NCBI GenBank assembly: GCA_022560025.1
Contig: JAFISE010000017.1
Span: 230,924 to 294,923, forward strand
Length of the DNA: 64,000 nucleotides
DNA from: Stagonosporopsis chrysanthemi
Taxonomy: Eukaryota; Ascomycota; Dothideomycetes; Pleosporales; Didymellaceae
Reading direction: 5' to 3'
Part shown: one piece after another, positions 45,093 through 56,701 of the stretch
Layout of the letters: each line of letters begins with the position of its first letter
Numbering within the stretch: position 1 is the first letter of the stretch
Position numbers and translations under genes: made by a program
The notes under the pieces: model-generated
Seen by the model: only the letters and a program-made list of their open reading frames with translations
The model's database searches: none
What the model was told of the DNA's origin: nothing

Positions 45093-45400
45093 TGTTTCTT
45101 TTTCCCTTTTTGTTCTCCCTTCCCCCCGGTCAGTAGGGTTAGGACGGAATCATGGTTCCAGGTTTTTTTTGGGGGTTTTCATGTTTTGCGCTAATTGGTT
45201 GCCGCTTCGGCGCTAGTCCTGGTTTAGTTGTGTGGTGGTAAAGATGTGCACAGCAAATAAGGGTATTGTCTTGTTGTGTTTGTATGACTATCGCATGGTG
45301 TCCGCTCGCACCGACGCTCATTCATACATTCAGCCCTCTGGTATGGTACATGTACAGTACAGTACTCATCACACTTCACTTCACCGGACACTCTAGTCTC
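45093..45400. other. Intergenic, 308 nt
   Basis: 3' flank of the tRNA, with the Pol III terminator, and 3' flank of the phosphatase gene. Otherwise empty. Confidence 0.4.
45099..45103 (+). terminator. RNA polymerase III terminator
   Basis: A run of five T begins seven bases after the tRNA end; a second T5 follows a few bases later. Confidence 0.75.
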
Positions 45401-47341
45401 TCACGACCGCGGCGCCCGCCCGTTGTAGTTCACGCCCGGACTCGCCGTGTAGTTGGCCAGACAATCGTAGTTGAAGTCGATCTCCGCGCTGCGCCTCTGC
45501 AGCACATCGACGACATTGTCGAATGCGCAGAGTCCGTCTTTGTCCGCGGGACACCCGGGATGCGAGCCGTTGATGGGGACGACAGCGTCGTTGCTGGCAC
45601 GCATATCAGCACCGGATCAATCCTACTTCACCAAATTGAGGAGGCGAAGGGAAGTAGAAACTCACACGATAAACCGCACCTGCTTGCTCTCCTTCCTCCC
45701 CTTGCACTCCAACACCTGCGTTGTGAAATGCGTCGCAAACGGCACCAGCCTGCTCGCCACAAACGTGTTCGCATGCTGGTTCCCCCCTGCGCTCAGCGGC
45801 GGCCCGTCAAATAGCGCCGTGAGGTTGAACGCCGTCAGCACGTCCAGTACGACCACCTCGTGCGTCGCGTCTGCGTAGATCGACTGCTGCAGCGGGAAGA
45901 ACGTCGAGCTGTTGTCAAATGTCTCGTTCAGGGCCGAGTTGGGCGAGGGGTATTTGCCAGTGAAGCGCGCGAGGTATTCGTCGAGATAGCCTTTTCCTTG
46001 CGCGGCGGAGACGGGCGAGCCGGGGCCATTGTTGTAGTAGAAGCTGAGGTCGTAGTAGTATTCGTAGTTGAGGTAGTCTTGCTGAGACGGTGTTAGTGGG
46101 GAAGTTGTTGGAGAAAGGGCGTGGGGCCGTACCTCGCTGAAGAGGTCGCAGAAGGCCGAGTAGCCCAGAGCGACGGTCTCGTAGGAGCAGAGCTGGAGCA
46201 TGGCGATGGCATCGGTTGAGGTGAAGTTTATGCCCGGGGCCTGCGATTGGAGGCGGGCGATAGTGCCATTGACTGTCGTGTGAGGTCAATGGACGACATC
46301 GCAGTGTCTGCGCATGCGAAGGACTTACAAGCATTGACGGCGAACTTCGCGGCGATAGCACTTCCAATGCTGCCCTTGCTGGCGACGTTTGAGTTCAAGC
46401 AGACCTCGTAAGGAGCGCCTGAATTGTTTGTGCCAGGAGTCTCGACCAAGATCTCAATGCTGACCTCGTCCATGTAGTTGGGGACTGCTCATGTCAGATT
46501 CGAAACCACCTCACAGCCAACCTCACTCACCACCAAAGAACCCTGCAGCGAAGTTCTCAGCTGTCTTCACCATGCGGTCCTGAGACTGGGTGCGGAAGAC
46601 TGGCAATGTCCCTGCAGCAGTGAAATTGTTGAGCAAGTGCCCATACATTTGCCTGGACTGGACGCCCAGCATAAAGGGCTGGCTACGACCGAAGGGTGTA
46701 AGGAGCTCAGCACCAAGCTTGTATGTCCAGTCACTTAGGAAAGACAGCTCCCCTGAGAAAGCAAGACCGCCTGTCTTCGTCGCGTTGGCCATCTTCTGTG
46801 CAAATGTCTGTGGTGCGGCACCGCTGGTTGGGTAGCGTGCTCCGTGTCTGTACAACAGCAGGACCTGGGTAATGTCGCAGCCTTCGGGCACGAGAGGGCT
46901 AGCATCAGGCAGACCGTAATCTGCGGAGCGCACAGAATACCATGGAGACAAATTACCCCAGTATCTTGTGATATCGAACTTGGAATGAGCATCACTCCCC
47001 TGAGGCTGTGGGGCAACGAGAGGGAAAGAGTATTGATTGTTGTCGTTGTACGGATACGCCGGAGCTGTCTGTATAGCGTTGGGCTCGACTCCGGTGGGTG
47101 TTGGGCCAGGAAAGCCCACGACTGACTCAGGTGGGAAGAGGGAAGAGTTCACTTCAGCTGTGGGCGCACATGTCAGTGGCCACCTTATGTATCTAGGTCA
47201 AGACGTACTACTAGAGGGAGGATAGACATCAGAGGCAGGAGAACCAGCATTTGACGAAGCCTGAATGGTCGTAGGAGCGGCCTCACTGAGTGCAACAAAT
47301 GCGAGCACGGCAGCAGCTTGCGCAGCAGATGAGAAATACAT
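45401..47341 (-). CDS. Secreted histidine acid phosphatase / phytase-like
   Basis: Extracellular phosphomonoesterase. Exons 47341-47209, 47157-46531, 46484-46329, 46272-46133, 46081-45666, 45593-45401; introns of 51, 46, 56, 51 and 72 nt; 554 aa. The signal peptide is MYFSSAAQAAAVLAFVALSEA. The catalytic motif RHGARYP has nucleophile H149, and QSQDRM contains the second active-site Arg (R in QDRMVKTAENFA). Six or more Cys and many NxS/T sites fit a secreted, disulfide-bonded enzyme. The usual C-terminal HD proton-donor motif reads H426-E427 (ADATHEVVVLD). Whether phytate is a substrate cannot be told. The same strand continues into SEC26 550 bases upstream. Confidence 0.9.
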
Positions 47342-47891
47342 CTTGAAGTGCTGCTTCGGTAGAGCCAAGCTTTGTCAAGCTTTTGCCCAGCGCAGATGCT
47401 CAATTTATAGGCGCACACTGCATCTGTGATCGCCATTAGCTCACCACGGTGCCCGCAGGCATCACTGAAGCTTGAGAAGCTTGCCTTGAAAGTGCATGTC
47501 CATGCTGCAATACACGGCACGACCCCCGCGATCTGGCCAATCAGACTCCACCATCTCCGCACGTTAACGGAACTACGAGGTGACCAAATGCCGAAATCCT
47601 CAGGACCAGGATCATTAAACCCCGCAAGTGACGCCGTGGCGTCTGTCCGACATTGCTTGTTGAGATGTAACCCGAGATGGAAGGCAGTGTGCAGGCATGG
47701 CGTGCAAGTGCTTGCAGCTCTGTCAGGCACATGGTCTACGTCCGCGGAGGCTCCCGTCTTGTGCAGTGCTGTGATTTCTTCGACTACGTACACCAACACG
47801 CGGTGAGCAATGCTAGATGTTTCTAACTGCCTGCGTTCATCCATCCGCGGGCGCACCACATTATCATGACAACTCCTGATCAATAGCTCTT
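47342..47891. other. Intergenic, 550 nt
   Basis: Between the SEC26 stop and the phosphatase start, both minus strand. One minus-strand frame happens to be open right across it (47185-48600); this is chance, since spliced models on both sides use other frames or end earlier. Confidence 0.5.
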
Positions 47892-50800
47892 TCATGCAAC
47901 GCCAACTTTGTTCAATCCCTTCAGCGACCCCAAGCTCAACGCTAACCCTTGCGAACGACTGCGGATGCGCACAAAACCAGTGATCGGGCCGTTTTCGCCC
48001 TCTTTCTCTATGCTCAAGTTGGCAAGGGCGTCCTCGCCTGTGAATCGTTAGCACGCAAAGACAACCCAAGCTCGATAAATGCAACTGACCAAAAACGCTC
48101 CTGGCGTACAAGTTCGCGGACAAGAACTGACAATCGCCCTTCATCGAGGCTTCTGGTGTCAGACAGCTCATGTTGGTGCAGGCCATCAGCTGCTTCAGGA
48201 ACTCGCGCAATGACTTAGCCTTCGAATTGATGTTGACCTTGTTCTCCCACTCGAACTCAGTCCACATTGTCCTGAACTGTGTTTCTGTGCACTGTGCAGG
48301 CTTGATGTAGTCCATGATATCGACATGCACATCGTTCAGGATAACCACATTGGAGTCGACGCCCTTTTCGCCTTCGTAAAGCACGTTGCCGAAGATGACA
48401 CCAGTGTCGGTCGACGAAACCTTGATGGTTGACTGGAGGTTGATGAAGTCGTGCGGGCCAACGTTCTGTGTCGGTGGTCGCTCCACGACCTTGAGGTCTC
48501 CGAGTGTTGCGAACTCTACTGTAAGATTCTGCAGTGTCTCGGTTGTCTGATTAACCAGGAGAACGTCGAGTACGATATCGAATTGATGAACCTGCGACAA
48601 TTAGTGGAAATAACGCCAGGTGGAAAAGATGGACATACCTTGACATAGGCCTCAGCGTAGACCGGGTCGGAGAAACCGGTGAGTTGAACCACGCGGCTGA
48701 GCTTCGAAGAAAGGTCCTCTGTGGCAGTGTCGCCTCCTGTAGCCCTCTCCAGATCTTGCTCGATCTCGTCATTGCCGTCAGCATCCTTTTTCTTGAGCTG
48801 ACGGATACTGAAGGAGTCATCGACGTTAACAGCCGACTTCATCCTCTCCGAAGCTTCTTTGGCCGCACGCTTCTTCTCTTCGGTCTGGACCATGGTTGCG
48901 AAGGATTTTCGAGTGTCTTCTAAGAAGACAGTCTCGAGCTCTTTCTTTTGTGAGAACTCTGACAGCGACCGCACACAGGACATAATGCGGTCAACAGAGT
49001 CCTCATCGATGAGAGTCTTGACAAACTGCGACTGTCCGACACGGATGACTGAGATCATGATAAGCATAGCCTCAGCGCGCAGGGCGTTCGTCCGAGCGGC
49101 GTTCTGTGAGAGCTCCGAGTATCGCATGACCAGCTTAGTGAGCGTGCTCGAGAGAACTGTTGCGAGGTAGTAGTCGCCGTCAAGCACAAGCTGACGTAGC
49201 GGAGGCTTTTGAGAGTTCTTAACAGCGTCAAGCTTCGCCTTTGCAGCTGCCGAAGATGTGAGTGCGCTCTCAGTCGCATATGTGCCGTCGGCCAGCACCT
49301 TGCGCGACCCCGTCGGGGCCGCGGCCTTCGTGTGCCCGTTGACTTGGTCGTCACCCTCCTTGCCTTCTGATGCATCGTCCAGCAGTCTTTGCTCGGAGGC
49401 AAGAATAGGGATTTCGCCCAGCGAAGATCGAATGCCCTTCCATGCGTCCTGGATGTCTTTAACCTCGAGTGCATACTCGCCAATGATCCAGAGAACACCC
49501 CGGTAAACCTTCCCAGCACGAACCTCGCCGAGGGTCGACACAAGGCGCTCGATAATGGATGGGCGGAGGTCTGGAAAGCGCTCCACGACTTCTTTGACGA
49601 AAGAGATGACATCGACGGCTGATGCGTTACTGCTGACATCGGAGATGAAGTCCATGAGCGAACCAACAACGCTTGCGGCGACCTCTGGGAATTTGATGGC
49701 AGCCTGGTGGATAGCTGAAATAAGGACAGATCTGTACTCGGAGTTCTTGTCGTACTGCTCGTCGACTGTCTTCATCAGTTCCTTCTTCAGAAGCAGAACA
49801 ACCTCTTCGACGTTCCTGCTTGAGATCATCTCCATGGCAATGTGCAAGGCCTTCTTGCGCACGTCAAGATCCGTGCTTGACAAAACGCGGAGAATCTCCA
49901 TTGTCAAGTCGTCTAGAACACCCTCGTTCTTCTCCCTCAATTGGTTCACCCTCTCCAGAACGATGAGCTTGACATTGTTATCAGGCTCCTTCACAGCCAG
50001 CTCTACAAACTTTCCTGCAGCGGCCTTGACAGCCACCGGGTTACTTGTGAGGGTTGTCAGGGCGTGTGCAGCCTCGTAGATGACAGTCGAGACTTGTGAT
50101 TCGAGAAGATCGAAGATCAGGCGTAGGTATTTGGCCTTGTTGCCAGGGTTGACAGCGGCGTCGCGGCGAATGAACTCGAGCTCGGCAAGCAGCAGAAGCT
50201 CTTCGTGGTTCGGGATCGCATCGAAGACTGTGCTTAGGTACTCGAGCGCCTTCTCGTGGCTGATTGAAGTGAGAGCGGCGAAGGCATTGCGCTTGCAGGT
50301 AGGGTCGTTCTCGTCGTCAAGGAAGGTGGTGAGAAGGTCCGGCGCATCGGGCATAAGCTCGGGAAGGTGAGTAAAGATAGCGGCGATCGCAAAAGTGGCG
50401 TTCTTGCGGACATATGCGTGTCGATGTGTAAGACATTGGCGAACAGGTTCTAAAGGAAGATCAGCAAGATTGTGGTGGCATAAAGGGAAGGTGACATACG
50501 GAGGAGGGGTTCTACGAGCTCTGCATCGCGCAGCTTTGTGCTGTCAATTTGGTCAGCAGGGTTCGCACAACGAGCACCGGCTGGCTTACACGAAGCGCAG
50601 TGTGTTTCCTCGCACGTATTCGTTCGGTGCCTGGAGATCGAAACGGATCGCATTGCTTGTCCGGTTAGCATAGTACCCTTCAGCGGTGCTCGATGTCAAC
50701 GGACCAGACCAGGATCCACTCCTGTCGCAGCTTGCCCTGAGCATCGTGCTTCGGGCATACCTCAAAGAAGAAGTACATGAGCTTCTTGAGCGGCTTCGAT

Positions 50801-51138
50801 TTGCTAGGCATGACGAATCGTATTATGTGCATGAGAAGGCCACTCTTGGCGTCACCATTGAGCATGATGGCCAGCACCTTCTTCTGTTCGCGTGTTAACC
50901 ATGCCACTGATTCGCCGCGGGGCACAGGCAAGATGGCGTTGCTAACGCACCATTGTCTCGATCTTCTGCTCATCGTTGCCCTTCTCCAGAGCTGTCTTAA
51001 GCTCATTCTCCGAGGGTACGTCCGCCGCGTTGTCCTGGTGCACCTGTGATTGCCCGTCAGCTCTCTAGAGCTCCACCGCTATGCTGCCAGGTGTTCCCTC
51101 CATACCATACTGTACGCATTCTCAAGGAACGCCGCCAT
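47892..51138 (-). CDS. SEC26: Coatomer beta subunit SEC26
   Basis: Subunit of the COPI coat for retrograde Golgi-to-ER transport. Eight exons: 51138-51106, 51043-50951, 50883-50705, 50655-50590, 50540-50500, 50449-48639, 48591-48090, 48037-47892; 956 aa, all phases consistent. Short 5' exons encode the conserved start MAAFLENAYSMVHQDNAADVP, IMLNGDAKSGLLMHIIRFVMPSKSK and NEYVRGNTLRFV. The large exon holds the Adaptin_N HEAT repeats (SISHEKALEYLSTVFDAIPNHEELL) and the acidic linker. The C-terminal coatomer beta appendage includes VHQFDIVLDVLLVNQTTETL and EFEWENKVNINSK. The 5'-biased introns are typical of highly expressed fungal genes. Confidence 0.95.
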
Positions 51139-51599
51139 AATTGCGGACTAGAGGTGCCGGTCGCGATCTGCGGATGGGTTGTTAATTGCCAGCAGCAATG
51201 GTGGTGGATGATCGTAGACCGTCAGGTCGCGGTGCCCTTGGTGGCCGTAGGAGGTGGGATGCTACGTGTATAGTTGCGTACTCGGCTGTCGGGGGAGTAT
51301 CGGGGCCGGTCAAGCTACAGCTTGCAAGAGTATGATGAGAGGAGTGAATTGCCCTACGCGCGCCGGTAGCTCTCTTCGACTGAATGGTTGCGCTGCTTCA
51401 AGGACCGCGTACACTGTCCAGGTGTCTGCTCGAGAACGTGGAACTAGGACGCTTGGCAGCCGCTCGCCAAAACAGAAACAGCAGGGGTCCTCACGCCGCC
51501 GAAGATCGTGAACCTCAAGGCTGCGCATTGCGGAGCCAAAACATCAACCAACTTGCTCAATATTTGATCTTCGCTTCTTTTTGCGCACGAGTCGTTACC
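51139..51599. promoter_or_regulatory. Bidirectional promoter, SEC26 and MAGO
   Basis: 461 bases between divergent housekeeping genes. No TATA box or other motif stands out. Confidence 0.4.
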
Positions 51600-52350
51600 A
51601 TGAGCAGCGAACCGTTCTATCTGCGATACTAGTGGGTCACGCTCTCACTTTGTGCATATGCTTGGTGCTAACCCACTCTGCAGCTCCGGCCATCAAGGGC
51701 GATTCGGGCACGAGTTCTTGGGTAGCCAACATCAATCAGAGAAAAGCAGTGATCGTGCTGACGCGTGTGTAGAGTTCGATTTCCGGGTGCTTGGAGATGG
51801 TCGCAGTGCATCTGCCCGTTATGCCAACAACTCCAATTACCGCAATGACTCCCTCATCAGGAAAGAGAGTACGGATTTCTGTCATTAAACAAGACAAGTA
51901 GACTGACCCATTCAGTGTGTGTAAGCGATGCTTTGGTTGCTGAAATCAAGCGCATTGTCAAGGAAAGCGAAATCCTCAAGTACGTTCATGACGTTACTTA
52001 ACAGGAGCAGGCTTCTAATGCAGCCCAGGGAAGACGACACGAAATGGCCGCAGAAGAACAAAGACGGCCGTCAAGAGCTCGAGATCAGATTGGGCAGCGA
52101 GCACATCTCATTTGAGGTACTTCATCCCCTCTGTCCATTCTGACGGACATTAATGTCAACAGACTGCCAAAATTGGATCTCTGCAAGATGTGCAAGACTC
52201 ATCAGACCCAGAAGGGCTCCGCGTGTTTTACTATCTCGTTCAAGACCTGAAGGCGCTTGTCTTCTCGTTAATCTCACTGCACTTCAAGGTATGATGTCCC
52301 CTGCGCTCAGGTAGTACAACGCTCACAGTACACAGATCAAGCCAATCTAA
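51600..52350 (+). CDS. MAGO: Exon junction complex protein mago nashi
   Basis: Core exon-junction-complex subunit that pairs with Y14 (RBM8A) on spliced mRNA. Seven exons in 751 bases: 51600-51631, 51684-51721, 51773-51868, 51916-51979, 52029-52116, 52163-52288, 52336-52350; introns 46-52 nt; 152 aa. Conserved blocks: FYLRYYSGHQGRFGHEFLEF, RYANNSNYRND, GRQELEIRLGSEHISFE, KIGSLQDV, DPEGLRVFYYLVQDL and the terminal HFKIKPI, whose last four residues come from a 15-nt final exon. Three in-gene stop codons disappear only with this splicing, which supports the model. Confidence 0.96.
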
Positions 52351-52959
52351 GAATCTACTTGTTTCTGGAGGCGCCAAGACATGTCTTCAACGACATCTTC
52401 TGGCGCGGACGTAGCAAGACTGCATCAAAGACAAACCATTACAAGCAAAGCCAGGCGCATGGAGTAAGTGGGTGAGATTGGCACAGTACCAAGTTATCAG
52501 CCCGAAGAGGGTCTACAAATCCATTCCTGGATGTGGCGGCAGAAAAACGTGATCTGTAAACCTTAGATTCTAGAGAACTCTCACCTGTGTGGTGCCAACC
52601 CCACAAACTGCCCGTAAAAGTAGAGCGGCAATTGTCAAAACAATTAATTGGCATATTAGCAATCAACAACTCCCAGAGCAGACAGCAACTGTGATCGTGT
52701 GATCTGCGGCCTGCAGAAAGCCTAGGTACTGTCCACTCCAGCCTGTCGGCCCCCACGTGAAGCTAGTTGACCCCAGAAAGCCGCCGCCCGACCCACTCGT
52801 GTCATTCACCTGTCTGAGCGCCCGATTCCATCATCTATCGAAGCACACCTCGGTCCTGCTCATCTTGGTTTCGATCGTCCTACCTTCATCCGCTTCGCTA
52901 CGACTGATGTGTACTCAATAATTTCTTGCCTGTGACCCTGGCTTCTTTTCTACCGGACT
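52351..52959. other. Intergenic, 609 nt
   Basis: Downstream of MAGO and upstream of the GID4 gene. No further feature was seen. Confidence 0.4.
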
Positions 52960-54100
52960 ATGCCGACGCCCGATGATGTCGTCTTGCCGGCAGAGCACGA
53001 GCGCACAACATGTCCGCCAGAAGACACACATACCTCGACTGCGCACGGCGAACTGAGTGACACCCACGATAGTAGTCCCAACAACGATGTTGACTCTGCG
53101 CGACGGCCACCAATACAGCAACAACCGACGCCGCCACCACATGGCACCCGCGAACAGTCGCCAACCGAGACACATAGCAAGCCATCGGGCGCAAGCATAG
53201 AAGCGCCCAACAGAGACATTCCAACGCCGATGACGGTGACCGATGATAGTGCCGAGGATCAGCGCGCGTCTCAAGCCTCGCCGCTCTCCGCAAGTGCACC
53301 AGCGCCGATGCGATATGCTCCCAGCCATCTCGCTGCTCCGTTCCCAGCCCACAGGGTATGTGCCTCTAGCGCGCCAGCTATCGAACATCAAGTCGGTGTT
53401 TGCTAACCACTTATTTAGTTCGTGCCCAACTCATCTTCATCATTTCTCCGTCCCGGCAGCCGTTTCAGAGGCAGCCAGACCTCCGATCGCCAGCAATATG
53501 AAGTGGATGTCGAGATAAAACATGTCGACATGCGCGAGTCATTCATATGCGGATACCTGCGCATTCAAGGTGCGCTCCATTTGCTTCTACTGTGTGACTG
53601 ACAGACGGGAGACTAATGCGTATCTAGGTTTGACCGATGACCACCCCAGTTTGACCACCTATTTCGAAGGCGAGGTCATTGGGAGCAAGTACGGTTTCGT
53701 GACACAGCATCCAGAGTGGGGCTCAAATGAGAAGGTCGATCGACAGCACTGGGCGCGGTTCCCAGCCTACAAACCGTTTTCGAAGCACTCGTCACGGTCA
53801 GAGATTGTATCGAAAGATTGGATGCAGAAGGAACATCTGTTCATGCGTTGGAAAGAGTATTTCCTGGTACCTGATCACACCGTGAGGACGATAAGTGGGG
53901 CTAGTTTCGAGGGCTTCTATTACATCTCCTTCAATCAGGTCTCAGGCAGCATTGAAGGCATCTACTTCCATGCTAAGAGCGAGAAGTAAGTACATCCTGA
54001 CACTACCGCAATACTTATGCTAATAGACCTTAGGTTCCAGAAACTACAGCTGGAGCATATCGAAGACCACGGGTGCCAAGGCGCATATGAGTTCTGTTGA
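52960..54100 (+). CDS. VID24: GID4/VID24, substrate receptor of the GID/CTLH ubiquitin ligase
   Basis: Recognises N-terminal proline degrons on gluconeogenic enzymes and directs them to degradation when glucose returns. Exons 52960-53355, 53419-53569, 53628-53985, 54034-54100; introns of 63, 58 and 48 nt; 323 aa. The first 140 residues are disordered and rich in Pro, Ser and Thr. The beta-barrel domain is well conserved: SFICGYLRIQGLTDDHPSLTTYFEGEVIG, then FVTQHPEWGSNEKVDRQHWARFPAY, EHLFMRWKEYFLVPDH and FEGFYYISFNQVSGSIEGIYFH. The last exon ends with GAYEFC. Confidence 0.93.
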
Positions 54101-54493
54101 TTACAATTGCACGATTTGGCATGCTGTGTGGGATTAGCATTTGGGCGCAGCGGGTTTGGGTTTGACTTGACTTTCATGTATCAACTTTCCACCTCACCGT
54201 TCATTACGCAGTGCGCGATTGAAGGGGTGGCTCTATCATCAAACAACTCGAATACGGCATTCCATTGTCGGAAACTATCCTCAACGAATCCGAATGTCTT
54301 AGATAACGTTGTACTCAACGTGCTGAATTGTGGGTTTGTGTCTCCGCAAGCTGAGTGAGCCACCGATGGCTGCGAGGCTAGTGCAAAAGCTTGACTCCAC
54401 TTCTCAGCCTCGCTTCGCGCCAACCAGCCAATCCACTCTCGCCTCCCACATGAAACTTCTCCCAGCATCAACCTGCGGATCAGCCCAACACCC
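54101..54493. other. Intergenic, 393 nt
   Basis: Between GID4 and TRM8 on the same strand. An ATG at 54450 opens a 15-codon frame that stops at the TRM8 start region; it may be a minor upstream ORF in the TRM8 leader. Confidence 0.4.
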
Positions 54494-55504
54494 ATGAGCA
54501 AGCGCAAGACAGACACCATGCCCGGCGAGCCAGCAAAGCGTCAAAAGCGCGAAGAATACAAGAAAACTTTGATCGAAAATGACGCGGCGCTACCAAAGAA
54601 GAAGTTCTATCGGCAACGCGCCCACGCGAACCCGTTCTCGGATCATTCTTTGACATAGTATGATACCAAAAGTGAAAACGAAGCGGTATTTACTAAGCTT
54701 TTGCAGTCCCACAAGCCCGGCTGATATGGATTGGGCGAGCTTATACCCCGCCTATGCCGTAGGGGAGAAAGAGCAGTCAAAAGCCAAGCTACACGGCAAA
54801 GATGAGGAAGACAAGAGCGCTGCAGTGAAGGCACTCACAAAGAACGTGGAGATCGCAGATATCGGATGTGGTTTTGGAGGCCTGACGTTTGCTCTTGCAC
54901 CAAAGTTTCCAGACACGTTGATTCTTGGTGCGTCAATCCATTCATACGGCCACGCCATTCGTCAAGGAGCTGCATTAATATCGTCCTAGGACTTGAGATC
55001 AGAACGTCAGTCACAGAATACGTGCAAGAGAAGGTTCGTGCTCTGCGTGTGCAAAATGCCGCAACTGGCGCATACCAGAACGCATCCTGCATCCGCGCAA
55101 ACACCATGAAGTTTCTCCCCAACTTCTTCCAGAAAGGACAACTTTCCAAAATCTTCCTCTGCTTTCCAGACCCGCATTTCAAGCAGCGCAAGCACAAGGC
55201 TCGCATCGTGTCATACACGCTGAACTCAGAGTACGCCTACGTGCTCCAGCCAGGGGCGATTGTGTACACGATCACCGATGTGAAAGACTTGCATGACTGG
55301 ATGAAGGGCCATTTCGAGAGGCATCCTAGCTTTGAGCGAGTAGAGAAGGTTTTCGAGGAAGGCGAGGGTGAGGATGGAGAGGGAATGGATGAATGCGTTA
55401 GGCTGATGAGGAGTGAGACCGAGGAAGGAAAGAAAGTCACGAGAAATAACGGTATGAAGTATGTGGCCTGTTTCAGGAGACTCGAGGATCCAGCTTGGCC
55501 CTGA
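54494..55504 (+). CDS. TRM8: tRNA (guanine-N7)-methyltransferase TRM8
   Basis: Catalytic half of the Trm8-Trm82 enzyme that makes m7G46 in tRNA. Exons 54494-54657, 54707-54927, 54990-55504; introns of 49 and 62 nt; 299 aa. A basic N terminus leads into KKKFYRQRAHANPFSDHSLTYP and MDWASLYPAY. The SAM-binding motif is IADIGCGFGGLTFALA; LGLEIRTSVTEYVQEKV follows across the second junction. The catalytic region is FLCFPDPHFKQRKHKARIV; the C terminus has KVTRNNGMKYVACFRR. Confidence 0.96.
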
Positions 55505-55609
55505 GCGATGAATTTGAGCTGAAGAGTAGAGTGTGTGGTGAGCAGCGGCATCATCGTTGAAGTCACTGCCACCAACACGTACTCCGATATATTTTAGGCC
55601 CTTCGAAGC

Positions 55610-56440
55610 GGAAGCAACTCCTTCTGCATTGTGACACAGTTTGACGTGAAGACTGTGCCGTCCAGTCAAGTACACAATTGGCATTGCGCAATTCGTTCAG
55701 TTGCAATCTGAGGGCTATCTCGACGTTGTCTACAACTTCGGAAGATACGTTGCGCCGGCGAATCCCAAGGCGGCCATCATCCCAACTATCTTGACATTCC
55801 CCTCCGCGTATTTGACCGTATAGGCTGCAGTCGAGTTCTACGACTCACCAACAGACAGCCCAACAGCATTTGAGAACTTTATCACACCTCGACTGCCACC
55901 TGTGGCCGATTCTTAGGTGCTACGATAATTGGCTGACTATACCGCTGCAACAGATGTTCTGTGACCCAATGACCTACGTCAGATTTTCCACACACTATCT
56001 TTTACGGAGTAGGGATGCCGTTGAACAGACCCACGACACTTTAATTTTAGAGGTGTCATCAGAAGTTTCAGCGTACCTATTCTTCAAGCTTCAATCACCT
56101 TTCAGCCAGTGACCAAGTCATTTCTCCAGAAAAGTGTCGAGAGTGGAGGCAATCCTCAGGGCGTCGATGTTTCGAACGCGCCTTACTTCTGCATGGTCGA
56201 ACACAGATTCAACCTACGATGCCACAGTCGAAACTGCTGCGGACGCCATCACTGCAAATATCAACATTCTGTTGAACCAGAAGTCGTACAGCGCTACTTA
56301 CCTCTGCATGAACGATGCTAGGAAGGGACAGCGCGTATTCCAGCTGCAAACCTGCGGAGACCGAAGATTGTTCGTACGATATATGACCCTTTGAGAGACT
56401 ACACGAATCTGCTCGTTGGCGAATGAAGGTCGCGGATGCG
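55610..56440 (+). pseudogene. Relic of a FAD-linked oxidoreductase (berberine-bridge type), C-terminal half
   Basis: The C-terminal part of a secreted BBE-like flavoprotein can be read only by changing frame several times and passing stops. Recognisable pieces in order: SFCIVTQFDVKTVP, the sheet after the FAD domain; AAVEFYDSPTDSPTAFENF; a DPMTYVRFSTH segment in another frame; GGNPQGVDVSNAPYFCMVEH; TYLCMNDARKGQRVFQ; and, again in another frame, IYDPLRDYTNLLVG, the family's C-terminal end. The FAD-binding N-terminal half is absent; TRM8 ends 105 bases before the first piece. At least four in-frame stops and several shifts exclude a functional gene. Confidence 0.75.
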
Positions 56441-56701
56441 TAAGCGGTGGCAAAGTTATTGACTAAGAAGAAATTTGATGGATCAAGTATCAATGACATG
56501 TGATTTCAAGTGTTTCAACACTCGATCAACAAGACAGATAGTTGCTTGGTAGTCACATATATCCGATACAACTTGGCACATGCGTGTCATGTCTACAAGA
56601 TTACATCTCAGCTTAACAAAGGACGGGCTTTTGCGGCCGGCGTGAAGAGACGTATGGACTAGGCTTGATTTCATCTCCCAGAGTCTTAGTATTGTATGTT
56701 C

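Noticed and set aside
47185..48600. 471-codon open frame on the minus strand spanning the SEC26 end and the phosphatase start
   Set aside because: Only its first third is SEC26. Strong splice sites (48089/48038 and 47208/47158) and family motifs show that the frame merely stays open through an intron and the intergenic region.
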